NCBI RefSeq assembly: GCF_004358205.1
Contig: NZ_SMYO01000004.1
Span: 460,816 to 524,815 of the forward strand
Source of the DNA: Bacillus salipaludis
GTDB taxonomy: Bacteria > Bacillota > Bacilli > Bacillales_B > DSM-18226
DNA: 64,000 nucleotides
Direction: 5' to 3'
Shown here: one piece after another, positions 18,092 through 25,642 of the stretch
Layout: the number at the start of each line of letters is the position of its first letter
How positions within the stretch are numbered: the first letter of the stretch is position 1
Notes under the pieces: model-generated
Told to the model about the DNA's origin: nothing
What the model saw: the letters and a program-made list of their open reading frames with translations, nothing else
Databases searched by the model: none
Translations under genes and position numbers: made by a program

Positions 18092-18435
18092 TAATAAAAC
18101 CTCCTCATTTTCAATTTCTTCTATATTATTTCTAAAAAGATAGGAAAGATTCCTTTTTGATTTTTAGTTGAATGATGTCAATTTGGTGAAGATTTCCGGT
18201 TTGTGTTACATGAGCGAAACATCTTGTAAAAAAGCATCCTAAAACATCCAATTTAGTTGAGGTCTGGAAAAAAATGATTTTTGGTTGGTAATTCCATTTG
18301 CTGAATAAATGCATTTATAGCAGTGGCTAAATGAGTTTATTTATACCTTCCACTTTTTGGGTACTGAATAAGAATGTTACAACTGATAGCCTTATAGATA
18401 GACAAACGAGCGAAATGATTAGGAGGTTTTAAGAT

Positions 18436-19041
18436 ATGAAATTTAATAAACTTAAGAAACTAGTAATTGCTGCGGGTATGATGGTATCTTTATCAGCATT
18501 TACTTTAACAACAAAATCAGAAGCGGCAACAGGAACAGCACATAAAGTACAATATGGTGAATCATACTGGAAAATTGCAAAAGGATTCGGAATACCTGTA
18601 AATAGCTTAATGGCAGCAAACCATAATGCACCTCTTTATGCAGGTCAAACTATAACATTACCATACTCTACAGTCTCAGCAGCAGATAAAGAGCTAATGG
18701 CTCGACTTGTACATGCAGAGGCAGTTGGTGAACCTTATGCAGGAAAAGTGGCAGTTGCTACGGTTATTTTAAACAGAGTTTCAAGCCCTGATTTTCCAAA
18801 TACCATAAGAAAAGTGATTTATCAAATCTCTAATGGACACTATGCATTCACTCCTGTACAAGACGGTCGAATCAATCAACCAGCCGACGCAGCATCCAAA
18901 CGTGCTGTAAATGAAGCATTAGCCTTTAGAGGTCAAGGAAACGGCTCACTATTTTTCTACAATCCAAGAACAGCTCAAAGTAAATGGATTTTCTCACGAC
19001 CGGTTACGGTTACAATCGGAAATCATCGATTTGCAAAATAA
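18436..19041 (+). CDS. LysM-containing SleB/CwlJ-like cell wall hydrolase
   Basis: 201 residues. Sec signal peptide (KKLVIAAGMMVSLSAF, cleavage near SEAA), one LysM repeat (HKVQYGESYWKIAKGFGIPVNSLMAANH) that binds peptidoglycan, then a hydrolase_2 domain of the SleB/CwlJ type: MARLVHAEAVGEPYAGKVAVATVILNR and a C-terminal YNP segment. The Glu in HAEA is the expected catalytic acid. Such enzymes cleave spore cortex or vegetative peptidoglycan; the single LysM and export signal fit either. AGGAGG precedes the ATG. Confidence 0.9.
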   Translation: MKFNKLKKLVIAAGMMVSLSAFTLTTKSEAATGTAHKVQYGESYWKIAKGFGIPVNSLMAANHNAPLYAGQTITLPYSTVSAADKELMARLVHAEAVGEPYAGKVAVATVILNRVSSPDFPNTIRKVIYQISNGHYAFTPVQDGRINQPADAASKRAVNEALAFRGQGNGSLFFYNPRTAQSKWIFSRPVTVTIGNHRFAK

Positions 19042-19094
19042 GTGCCTGGCACCACCCGAATTTTTCTTGTTTCACATGATTGTTTCACACCCCT

Positions 19095-19136
19095 AAAAAG
19101 CAGTGGATTCCGTATTATGGAATGCCACTGCTTTTT
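19095..19136 (+). terminator. Terminator of the wall hydrolase gene
   Basis: Long stem AAAAAGCAGTGG.ATTCC / GGAAT.GCCACTGCTTTTT with a short loop, ending in T-rich sequence. Confidence 0.85.
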
Positions 19137-19214
19137 ATTATCTTTAATTATGAAGAAAGTACTCAAAGAATGTCGAAATTTCTGGTGACAAATTTTATTT
19201 ACTATGGAATAATG

Positions 19215-19230
19215 TATGCATGAATGCATA
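19215..19230 (+). promoter_or_regulatory. Putative activator site (UAS) for puuP
   Basis: Perfect inverted repeat TATGCAT-GA-ATGCATA. Its centre is 95 bp upstream of the GG of the sigma-54 promoter at 19315. The same TATGCA-N4-TGCATA pattern stands 94 bp upstream of the sigma-54 promoter of rocG, which supports a common enhancer-binding protein, most simply the one encoded at 23231. Confidence 0.65.
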
Positions 19231-19314
19231 ATTCTGAAAATTGTTAATTAACTGCACTAATGAAACTAACTACCGATAGTAAGTGTTTTTTCTACTATTA
19301 TTAGAGTAGAAATA

Positions 19315-19331
19315 TTGGCATAAAAATTGCA
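19315..19331 (+). promoter_or_regulatory. Sigma-54 (SigL) promoter of puuP
   Basis: TTGGCAT-AAAAA-TTGCA matches the -24/-12 consensus TTGGCAC-N5-TTGCW with one change and correct GG-to-GC spacing. The start codon is 114 bp downstream. Confidence 0.75.
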
Positions 19332-19405
19332 CTTTAGTATATTGAACTTTTTAAAAGTAAGGGGGAGTGAAAAATTAGTGAAAATCAAAAGGGTTATTTA
19401 CCCGT

Positions 19406-19419
19406 TGAAAGCGGTTTAA
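19406..19419 (+). promoter_or_regulatory. cre-like site in the puuP leader
   Basis: TGAAAGCGGTTTAA matches the CcpA operator consensus TGWAANCGNTNWCA at all but one defined position. It lies between the sigma-54 promoter and the start codon, where CcpA could act as a roadblock. Confidence 0.45.
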
Positions 19420-19445
19420 TTATTTAATTTTTGGGGGAATGATAT

Positions 19446-20786
19446 GTGGAAAATACTGTACATTTAAAAAGGTCGCTCAAGTTATGGCAGATTGTCGTTA
19501 TGGGGCTCTCTTATATGGCTCCCATGGCTGTTTTTGACACCTTTGGAATTGTATCTGGGGAAACAAATGGGCATGTTCCAACAGCTTATATCATTGCATT
19601 ACTTGGAATGCTATTTACAGCTATAAGTTACGGAAAACTCGTTCGGGTTTTTCCAGAAGCTGGATCGGCGTATACGTACACACAAAAAGCAATTAACAGC
19701 CACTTGGGATTTCTTGTAGGCTGGTCATCTTTGCTGGACTACTTATTCTTGCCCATGGTCAATGCACTATTAACAAAACTATATTTAAATTCTTTATTCC
19801 CTTCCGTTCCTGATTTCATTTGGGTATTGATTTTTGTTGGAATCGTTACATTTTTAAACTTGCGAAGTGTTAATATTCTTGCAAATTTCAATGCATTTTT
19901 TGTATTTGTTCAAATAGCGATTATTATTGTATTTATCGTCCTTGTTATAAATGGATTGAATCATGGTGAGGGGCAGGGGACTGTATTCAATTTACAGCCT
20001 TTTTTTAAAGAAGGAATGAATGCCTCCCTTCTAGTTACCGGCGCAACAATTCTTTGCTTTTCTTTTTTGGGATTTGATGCGGTTACGACTCTTTCGGAGG
20101 AAACACCGGACCCGAAAAAAACAATTCCTAAAGCCATTTTGCTTACTGCATTATTCGGCGGCATTATCTTTGTTGTTACTTCCTTTTTTATTCAATTATT
20201 TTTCCCAGACATTTCAAGATTCAAAAATCCGGATGCAGCACTTCCGGAAATTGCACTTTTTGTTGGTGGGAAACTGTTCCAATCAATTTTCTTGTGCACC
20301 ACTCTTGTAAATACTCTCGCTTCCGGCCTTGCATCTCAAGCCAGTATTTCACGTTTATTATACGTAATGGGGCGTGACAATGTATTTCCTGAAAAGTGGT
20401 TTGGTTATATTCATCCAAAATATAGGACACCGGTCTTTAACGTGATCCTGGTAGGAGTGATTTCTCTTTCGGCTTGGTTCTTTGATTTAGTAACAGCTAC
20501 TTCTTTAATTAACTTTGGTGCGTTAATGGCCTTTACATTTGTTAACCTTTCTGTCATAAGTCATTATGCATTCCGGAAAAAAATGCATCGAACGCCAAAA
20601 GGATTTTTCAATTATGTAATTATGCCATTAATTGGGGCCGGGACGGTTGGGGTTCTCTGGTTCAACCTTGAAGCCAGTTCTTTGATTATGGGATTAGCGT
20701 GGTTTACCATTGGGTTTACATATCTACTCTATTTAACGAAAGCTTTCCGTAATGCTCCGCCACAATTTAAGGCTGAAGAAGCCTAA
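19446..20786 (+). CDS. puuP: Putrescine importer, APC family
   Basis: 446 residues, 12 predicted membrane helices. Long stretches match E. coli PuuP as I recall it: [87 protein letters not shown]. It is a proton-driven putrescine uptake permease in the cytoplasmic membrane. The start is GTG at 19446 after TTTTGGGGGAA; the nearby ATG codons are in other frames and close early. Transcription from the sigma-54 promoter, its UAS and the downstream patA/gabT/gabD genes support a polyamine-degradation role. Confidence 0.9.
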   Translation: MENTVHLKRSLKLWQIVVMGLSYMAPMAVFDTFGIVSGETNGHVPTAYIIALLGMLFTAISYGKLVRVFPEAGSAYTYTQKAINSHLGFLVGWSSLLDYLFLPMVNALLTKLYLNSLFPSVPDFIWVLIFVGIVTFLNLRSVNILANFNAFFVFVQIAIIIVFIVLVINGLNHGEGQGTVFNLQPFFKEGMNASLLVTGATILCFSFLGFDAVTTLSEETPDPKKTIPKAILLTALFGGIIFVVTSFFIQLFFPDISRFKNPDAALPEIALFVGGKLFQSIFLCTTLVNTLASGLASQASISRLLYVMGRDNVFPEKWFGYIHPKYRTPVFNVILVGVISLSAWFFDLVTATSLINFGALMAFTFVNLSVISHYAFRKKMHRTPKGFFNYVIMPLIGAGTVGVLWFNLEASSLIMGLAWFTIGFTYLLYLTKAFRNAPPQFKAEEA

Positions 20787-20799
20787 TATATGGTAGTTG

Positions 20800-20831
20800 A
20801 AAACGCATTCTAGCCAATTAGAATGCGTTTT
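20800..20831 (+). terminator. Terminator of puuP
   Basis: AAAACGCATTCTA / TAGAATGCGTTTT stem followed by a T tract. Confidence 0.88.
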
Positions 20832-20849
20832 TTTATTTTTCTGAAAAAA

Positions 20850-20867
20850 TTATGCAAAATTGCATAA
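20850..20867 (+). promoter_or_regulatory. Putative activator site (UAS) for rocG
   Basis: Perfect inverted repeat TTATGCAA-AA-TTGCATAA, the best copy of the motif in this window, centred 94 bp upstream of the sigma-54 promoter GG. Confidence 0.7.
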
Positions 20868-20949
20868 CCTCAATCATTTTTTCATAATTTTCAAAAGCGC
20901 ATAGCTGCTATGTATTAAAAAAACTCAGTAAAATAGCGGCTTTTTCAAG

Positions 20950-20966
20950 TTGGCACGGAACTTGCT
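20950..20966 (+). promoter_or_regulatory. Sigma-54 promoter of rocG
   Basis: TTGGCAC-GGAAC-TTGCT: a full match to TTGGCAC-N5-TTGCW, 36 bp before the start codon. Confidence 0.85.
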
Positions 20967-21002
20967 AATACCTTTTATAAGAATAAAAAATGAGGTGTTA
21001 AA

Positions 21003-22286
21003 ATGACAGTCAGTACACAGAAAAATGATACTAATTTAAAGGAACAGGATAATTCGCTTAATGAATTTCAAGAAACATTAAAGGAAGCGGCAAGCGTCCT
21101 AAATTATCCATCTCAAGTATTTGAATTTTTAAGTAAACCAATGAGATTTTTAGAGGTTAGTATTCCGATAACCATGGATAATGGGCAAACAAAGATTTTC
21201 CAAGGATACCGTGCTCAGCATAATGATGCACCTGGTCCAACTAAAGGCGGGATTCGTTTTCATCCAGATGTTACCCCTGAGGAGGTAAAGGCATTGGCCG
21301 GATGGATGAGTTTAAAATGCGGAATTACCGATCTTCCATATGGAGGGGCAAAAGGTGGAATTATTTGCGATCCGCGTGAGATGAGTTTAAATGAATTGGA
21401 AAAATTGAGCCGAGGCTATGTAAGAGCAGTAAGTCAAATTGTCGGACCAACAAAAGATATTCCCGCACCTGATATGTATACAAACTCTCAAATTATGGCC
21501 TGGATGCTGGACGAATATGACCATATCCGTGAATTTGACTCACCAGGATTTATTACCGGTAAGCCTATTGCCTTGGGCGGGTCCAAAGGCCGCGAAACAG
21601 CTACCTCTAAAGGTGTTTTATATACTTTACAAATGGTAAGTGAATTAAAAAATATGCCATTAAAAGATATGCGCGTAATTATTCAAGGTTTCGGTAATGT
21701 CGGAAGCTATTTAGCTAACTATTTATATGAATTGGGAGCAAAGGTAATCGGGATTGGAGACCTGCTTGGTGGGGTATATGATGAGAATGGTTTAGATATC
21801 CCTAACTTAATTGACAGTCGGGATTCATTTGGAATCGTCAGCAACCGTTTTAATCAAGCGATTACAAACCAAGAATTATTAGAAAAAGAGTGCGATGTTT
21901 TAATTCCGGCAGCGATTTCTGGTGTAATTAATAAACAAAATGCTCACAAGATTAATTGTAGTATTGTCATTGAAGCAGCGAACGGACCGACTACAAAAGA
22001 AGCGTTGAACATTCTTGATGAGCGGGATATTCTGGTTGTCCCTGATATCCTTGCAAATTCCGGCGGAGTTATTGTTTCCTATTTTGAATGGTGTCAAAAC
22101 AATCAAGGCTACTACTGGAAAGAGGAAGAGGTTGACAGCCGCCTTAAGGAGAAAATCACCGATAGTTTTAAAAATGTATATAACACCTCAAAAAGATACA
22201 ACGTCAATATGAAAATTGCTGCCTATATCGAAGGAATCCAGCGCTTGGCAGAGGCTTCAAGATTAAGAGGCTGGCTTAAATATTAA
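21003..22286 (+). CDS. rocG: NAD-type glutamate dehydrogenase, RocG-like
   Basis: 427 residues, the usual length of hexameric Bacillus glutamate dehydrogenases. Substrate-binding and catalytic motifs YRAQHNDAPGPTKGGIRFHP and LPYGGAKGGI (catalytic lysine near 117), GPTKDIPAPDMYT, and Rossmann motif IQGFGNVGS. It deaminates glutamate to 2-oxoglutarate and ammonia, removing the glutamate produced by the PatA and GabT aminotransferases. RocG rather than GudB is favoured because the gene has a sigma-54 promoter and a RocR-type UAS, as known for rocG of B. subtilis. GAGGTG precedes the ATG. Confidence 0.88.
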   Translation: MTVSTQKNDTNLKEQDNSLNEFQETLKEAASVLNYPSQVFEFLSKPMRFLEVSIPITMDNGQTKIFQGYRAQHNDAPGPTKGGIRFHPDVTPEEVKALAGWMSLKCGITDLPYGGAKGGIICDPREMSLNELEKLSRGYVRAVSQIVGPTKDIPAPDMYTNSQIMAWMLDEYDHIREFDSPGFITGKPIALGGSKGRETATSKGVLYTLQMVSELKNMPLKDMRVIIQGFGNVGSYLANYLYELGAKVIGIGDLLGGVYDENGLDIPNLIDSRDSFGIVSNRFNQAITNQELLEKECDVLIPAAISGVINKQNAHKINCSIVIEAANGPTTKEALNILDERDILVVPDILANSGGVIVSYFEWCQNNQGYYWKEEEVDSRLKEKITDSFKNVYNTSKRYNVNMKIAAYIEGIQRLAEASRLRGWLKY

Positions 22287-22527
22287 GCTTTGTTAAAGGA
22301 CCATGTTGTTTTTGAACAACGTTGATTGGAGCGCAAGGCACGAAGACTCCTCGAAAATGCTACCGCATTTCCTTCGTGCGTGGGCGGATTCAAGGATGCA
22401 ATTCAATGTCCTGTGGGAGTACGGGACAGGGGAGACCCCGCAGGAGCGAAGCGACGAGGAGGCTCCCCGGACCGCCCGCGAACCGCTTGTGCCTGGAGCG
22501 GAAATCAACAACTAAGTTTAAAAGGCC
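22287..22527. repeat. Dispersed ~240-bp structured repeat, full copy A
   Basis: Nearly identical to 32062-32305. It begins at the base after the rocG stop codon. Outer ends are imperfect inverted repeats (GCTTTGTTAAAGG ... GTTTAAAAGGCC), an inner pair is GTTGATTGGAGCG ... GGAAATCAACAAC, and the GC-rich core contains paired blocks such as GGGGAGACCCC and GAGGAGGCTCCCC. Reading frames are open on both strands because of composition, but none has a credible ribosome site or recognisable product. A non-coding mobile or RNA-forming intergenic element is the best description; no transposase is present. Confidence 0.85.
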
Positions 22528-22554
22528 AAATATAAAAGAAGGGGGATTTTTTTA

Positions 22555-22851
22555 ATGAAATTAGAATTCTTATCTGAACAAAAGGAACAGCAGCTTCTCC
22601 ACTATTTTTGTATTATTTCCAATAACCACCGCTATGATTTAACGATTGGTTACTCCGAGCATTTCTTTGGAAAAGCAATGGTCACCTCTTTGCAGACAGG
22701 AAACATGGTATTACTTTGCCAGGAAGATACCCCTAATGATGAATTTTGGGCATACAAATTAGGAATTGAACAAGAAGACATTCCTGAATTCTATGAATTT
22801 TTTGATCTTGTCTTACACACGCAATCTTTTCAGGAGCAATATGAACATTAG
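22555..22851 (+). CDS. DUF3055-like small protein
   Basis: 98 residues, soluble, acidic. The core RYDLTIGYSEHFFGKAMVTSLQTGNMVLLCQED resembles what I remember of the DUF3055 family (short beta-rich segment YSD.YYGK..V..LQ, then an acidic helix). Function unknown. The ribosome site AGGGGG precedes the ATG. It sits just after the repeat element and is joined to the biotinyl-like gene 13 bp downstream. Confidence 0.6.
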   Translation: MKLEFLSEQKEQQLLHYFCIISNNHRYDLTIGYSEHFFGKAMVTSLQTGNMVLLCQEDTPNDEFWAYKLGIEQEDIPEFYEFFDLVLHTQSFQEQYEH

Positions 22852-22864
22852 GAGGTTAGAAGGC

Positions 22865-23113
22865 ATGGATTTTGATGTGGTTCTTAGCCCTGTATACGGA
22901 AAGATTGAAAAAGTTTCCATAAAGGGAGAATCCAGAATTTATGAGTGGGAGCCATTATTTACAATCAAAACTGCAGAAGGTATCGTCGAAACGATTCAAA
23001 CGGGAATAAGCGGAGAAATTCATTCATTGGAGGTTCAAGAAGGGGATCAAGTCATTCCCGGAATGGTCCTGGCATATGTTAAAGAAGATTTGTTCTTTAC
23101 AGGAAGCGACTAA
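22865..23113 (+). CDS. Small biotin/lipoyl-carrier-like domain protein
   Basis: 82 residues from the ATG at 22865, chosen because GGAGG (22851-22855) precedes it by 9 bp; earlier in-frame starts would run through the previous gene. The sequence forms one flattened-barrel domain: LSPVYGKIEKVSIKGE, then ISGEIHSLEVQEGDQVIPGMV. This is the fold signature of biotinyl/lipoyl domains, but no MKM or DKA modification lysine is evident. Probable partner of the preceding gene; role unknown. Confidence 0.65.
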   Translation: MDFDVVLSPVYGKIEKVSIKGESRIYEWEPLFTIKTAEGIVETIQTGISGEIHSLEVQEGDQVIPGMVLAYVKEDLFFTGSD

Positions 23114-23122
23114 CTTTTTAAA

Positions 23123-23153
23123 AAAAGGAAGATGGAGATTACATCTTCCTTTT
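23123..23153 (+). terminator. Terminator before the activator gene
   Basis: AAAAGGAAGATG / CATCTTCCTTTT, perfect 12-bp stem with T-rich 3' arm. Confidence 0.85.
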
Positions 23154-23230
23154 AAGCATTTTTTTCTATTTGAAATTTTCTGTATTACGTGTAGTATAAG
23201 ATTGACAAGGCTTTAAGGGGGATGTAATAG

Positions 23231-25366
23231 ATGTTTTCCGTGGCAAAGGAAAAAATTAAGCCAATAATAGCAGTTGAAATCAGCGAGAATCAAGAAATAG
23301 TTGGATCTTCCATTAAAAACATCAAGGAACCCTTTTTATTCCTGAAAAAACAGGACAAATTATTTGCCTATGCGATAATGAATACACCATTACTTGAAAA
23401 GCTGGAAAGGCAAAATTTCAAGTTAGCGGTTTTACTTGAGCATACAAAGTCAATTGAAAATGTCTGTTATTTAGGGGAACATATTTCATTACCCGTCCTA
23501 TTTCAAATTGTCGGGGAACCATTTGCAATCATAAGAGGAGAGGATGGAATTCCGAGCGGCTACATTCTCAGGGAAGACATCCTGGCAGAGCTTTTTAAAC
23601 AAGAAAATAAAAGTGTGGATTTATTAAAAATCATGCTTACCTCGATACCAATGGGGATGTTTGTTTTAGATAAAGAAAAACGAATCATCAATTGTAATGA
23701 TGCTGGCTTAAAAATGATTAAATCAACCTCCGATCAGGTTTTAAATCTTCCGGCAGAAAATATTTTTAGCGGAGAGCACATTCAGAATGTTTTTGAAACC
23801 GGAAAAACGCTTCTAAATCATCTCGAAATTACCAACGGAACAGGGGTCCTCGTTGATTATAGTCCTATATTAAACTATGACCATGAAGTAGATGGAATCA
23901 TCATCGTGGTACAAGATTTACCAATGGTTGAAGAAATGGCGATGGAAATTGAGCATATCAAGGATTTAAATAAAGACTTAAATGCCATTCTTTCGAGCAT
24001 TTATGATGAGATACTAGTAGTAAATGCGAAAGGTGAATTAATCAGGTACAGCGAAAACATCATCCAGGACTTTTGGAAGGTAGATTTAAAAGAGTTGATT
24101 GGAAAAAATATGTTCCAGCTTGAGGACCAAGGGTTGTTCACTCCTTCTGTGACAAGGTTAGTTATGGAACGAAAGAAAAAGGTTTCTGTTGTTCAGGAAA
24201 CGAAAAATGGAAGACGGATTCTTGCGGTTGGAAATCCTATTTTTAATGATGAAAATGAATTGGATCGTATCATAATTGCTTCTAGGGATATCACAGAAAC
24301 TACTAAGCTGAAAAGCGAATTAAAAGAAATGAAAAAGATCTCAGAGCAGTATAAGAAGGAATTGGATACGTTTAAAAGTAAGGACCGCTTTTTAAAAAAG
24401 TTAATTTATTGCAGCCCGAAAATGGAAAAGATTATGGGGCAAGTAAAGAAAATTGCTGATTTTTCTTCCACTGTCCTGCTCAATGGGGAGTCCGGTGTCG
24501 GAAAGGAAGTTATTGCTCAAGCAATTCATCAGCTAGGAAAACGAGCGGAGTATCCATTTCTAAAATTGAATTGTGGTGCCATCCCGGAAAATTTATTGGA
24601 AAGCGAATTATTTGGATACGTAAAGGGTGCTTTTACAGGTGCCGATAAGAACGGAAAAGACGGATATTTCAAACAAGCGGATGGGGGAATCCTGTTTCTG
24701 GATGAAATTGGTGAAATGCCGATGCATCTGCAGGTAAAGCTGCTGCGAGTTCTTCAGGAGCAGGAGGTTATTCCTGTCGGCAGTACCACTCCGTTTAAGA
24801 TCAATGTCCAAATCATTGCTGCTACAAATAAGAAATTAGAGAAAATGGTGGAGGAAGGTACCTTCCGAGAGGATTTATTTTACCGCCTGAATGTCATTCC
24901 AATTCATATTCCACCATTAAGAGAACGGGTTGAGGACATTTCGTTGCTTGCATTTCATTTTCTTCAGCAGTTAAATGAAAAATATGAGCGGAATTATCAT
25001 TTAACACCGGATGCGATTAATGTGATGGAGTTTTATCCATGGCCAGGGAATGTAAGGGAATTGCAAAATATTATTGAAAGATTAGTTGTTTCTGCGGATG
25101 AGCAGGCTATTGATGCAGAATTTGTCAGCCAGTTTTTATCATTAGGCTATGAATATAAAAAAATGAAGCCTGTGATTACGAGAGTCATCCCTCTGCAGGA
25201 GGCAATCGATCAGGTGGAGGAACAGTTAATTGTCCTCGCTATGAAGCAATATAAAACAACAACCAAAGCAGCAAAGGCATTAGGAATCAGCCAGTCCTCC
25301 GTCAGCAGGAAATATCAAAAAATTGTAAGTGAGAAAAATCTAAATACCGAAAAATTATCCACATAA
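23231..25366 (+). CDS. Sigma-54-dependent transcriptional activator with PAS domains
   Basis: 711 residues. N-terminal region of unknown fold (1-120), PAS domain about 130-240 (MLTSIPMGMFVLDKEKRIINCN), second PAS about 250-365 (LSSIYDEILVVNAKGELI), coiled linker, AAA+ domain with Walker A GESGVGKE near 419, sigma-54 contact loop GAFTGA near 466, Walker B ILFLDEIGEM and arginine-finger region FREDLFYRLNVIPIHIPPLR, and a C-terminal TyrR/RocR-type helix-turn-helix AAKALGISQSSVSRKYQK. It opens sigma-54 promoters by ATP hydrolysis. Flanked by three sigma-54-driven transcription units, it is their probable activator, sensing a metabolite through PAS. No sigma-54 site precedes its own gene. Confidence 0.93.
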   Translation: MFSVAKEKIKPIIAVEISENQEIVGSSIKNIKEPFLFLKKQDKLFAYAIMNTPLLEKLERQNFKLAVLLEHTKSIENVCYLGEHISLPVLFQIVGEPFAIIRGEDGIPSGYILREDILAELFKQENKSVDLLKIMLTSIPMGMFVLDKEKRIINCNDAGLKMIKSTSDQVLNLPAENIFSGEHIQNVFETGKTLLNHLEITNGTGVLVDYSPILNYDHEVDGIIIVVQDLPMVEEMAMEIEHIKDLNKDLNAILSSIYDEILVVNAKGELIRYSENIIQDFWKVDLKELIGKNMFQLEDQGLFTPSVTRLVMERKKKVSVVQETKNGRRILAVGNPIFNDENELDRIIIASRDITETTKLKSELKEMKKISEQYKKELDTFKSKDRFLKKLIYCSPKMEKIMGQVKKIADFSSTVLLNGESGVGKEVIAQAIHQLGKRAEYPFLKLNCGAIPENLLESELFGYVKGAFTGADKNGKDGYFKQADGGILFLDEIGEMPMHLQVKLLRVLQEQEVIPVGSTTPFKINVQIIAATNKKLEKMVEEGTFREDLFYRLNVIPIHIPPLRERVEDISLLAFHFLQQLNEKYERNYHLTPDAINVMEFYPWPGNVRELQNIIERLVVSADEQAIDAEFVSQFLSLGYEYKKMKPVITRVIPLQEAIDQVEEQLIVLAMKQYKTTTKAAKALGISQSSVSRKYQKIVSEKNLNTEKLST

Positions 25367-25371
25367 TCACC

Positions 25372-25408
25372 AAAAGCTGCATCAGACCTAAAATCTGATG
25401 CAGCTTTT
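25372..25408 (+). terminator. Terminator of the activator gene
   Basis: Perfect 15-bp stem AAAAGCTGCATCAGA / TCTGATGCAGCTTTT followed by TTTTT. Confidence 0.92.
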
Positions 25409-25433
25409 TTTTATATATAGTATGGGTAAAAAT

Positions 25434-25496
25434 TTTTGAACCAAAGTTGATTGGAGCGAAGCGCCTGAAGCGTAAATCAACCACCATGTTCAATAG
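25434..25496. repeat. Short relic of the dispersed repeat
   Basis: TTTTGAAC.AA.GTTGATTGGAGCG at the left and AAATCAACCACCATGTTCAA at the right match the inner ends of the 240-bp repeat; the core is replaced by a few bases. It forms a simple hairpin (GTTGATT / AAATCAAC). Confidence 0.6.
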
Positions 25497-25500
25497 GGCC

Positions 25501-25536
25501 TATGCAAAAAATAATAGGTTTATGCAAAAATGAATA
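25501..25536 (+). promoter_or_regulatory. Tandem degenerate activator sites upstream of the patA operon
   Basis: TATGCAAAAAATAATA (25501-25516) and TATGCAAAAATGAATA (25521-25536) each keep the left half-site of TATGCA-N4-TGCATA and a degenerate right half. They are 20 bp apart, about two helical turns, and 81 and 61 bp (centre to GG) upstream of the sigma-54 promoter. Confidence 0.5.
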
Positions 25537-25586
25537 GCTTTCTGTAAGGTAACTTGTTAAATCCTTTAATTAATAGGTTTTTAGAG

Positions 25587-25603
25587 TTGGCACGCTTCTT
25601 GCA
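25587..25603 (+). promoter_or_regulatory. Sigma-54 promoter of the aldehyde dehydrogenase-patA-gabT-gabD operon
   Basis: TTGGCAC-GCTTC-TTGCA, full match to the consensus, 39 bp before the first start codon. Confidence 0.88.
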
Positions 25604-25642
25604 TTAATAGATAGTGAGGATTAATTAAGGAGGAAATTTCAC

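Noticed and set aside
18132..18314. 60-codon minus-strand frame between dps and the wall hydrolase gene
   Set aside because: No ribosome site, no recognisable product; it lies in the divergent promoter region.
19044..19056. Small palindrome TGCCTGGCACCA after the wall hydrolase gene
   Set aside because: A single short copy; a proper terminator lies about 40 bp further on, so I assign it no role.
22303..22555. Several overlapping open frames on both strands within repeat copy A (and the same in copy B at 32037-32448)
   Set aside because: They are open because of the GC-rich core, occur on both strands, have no proper ribosome site and recur only as parts of the repeat.
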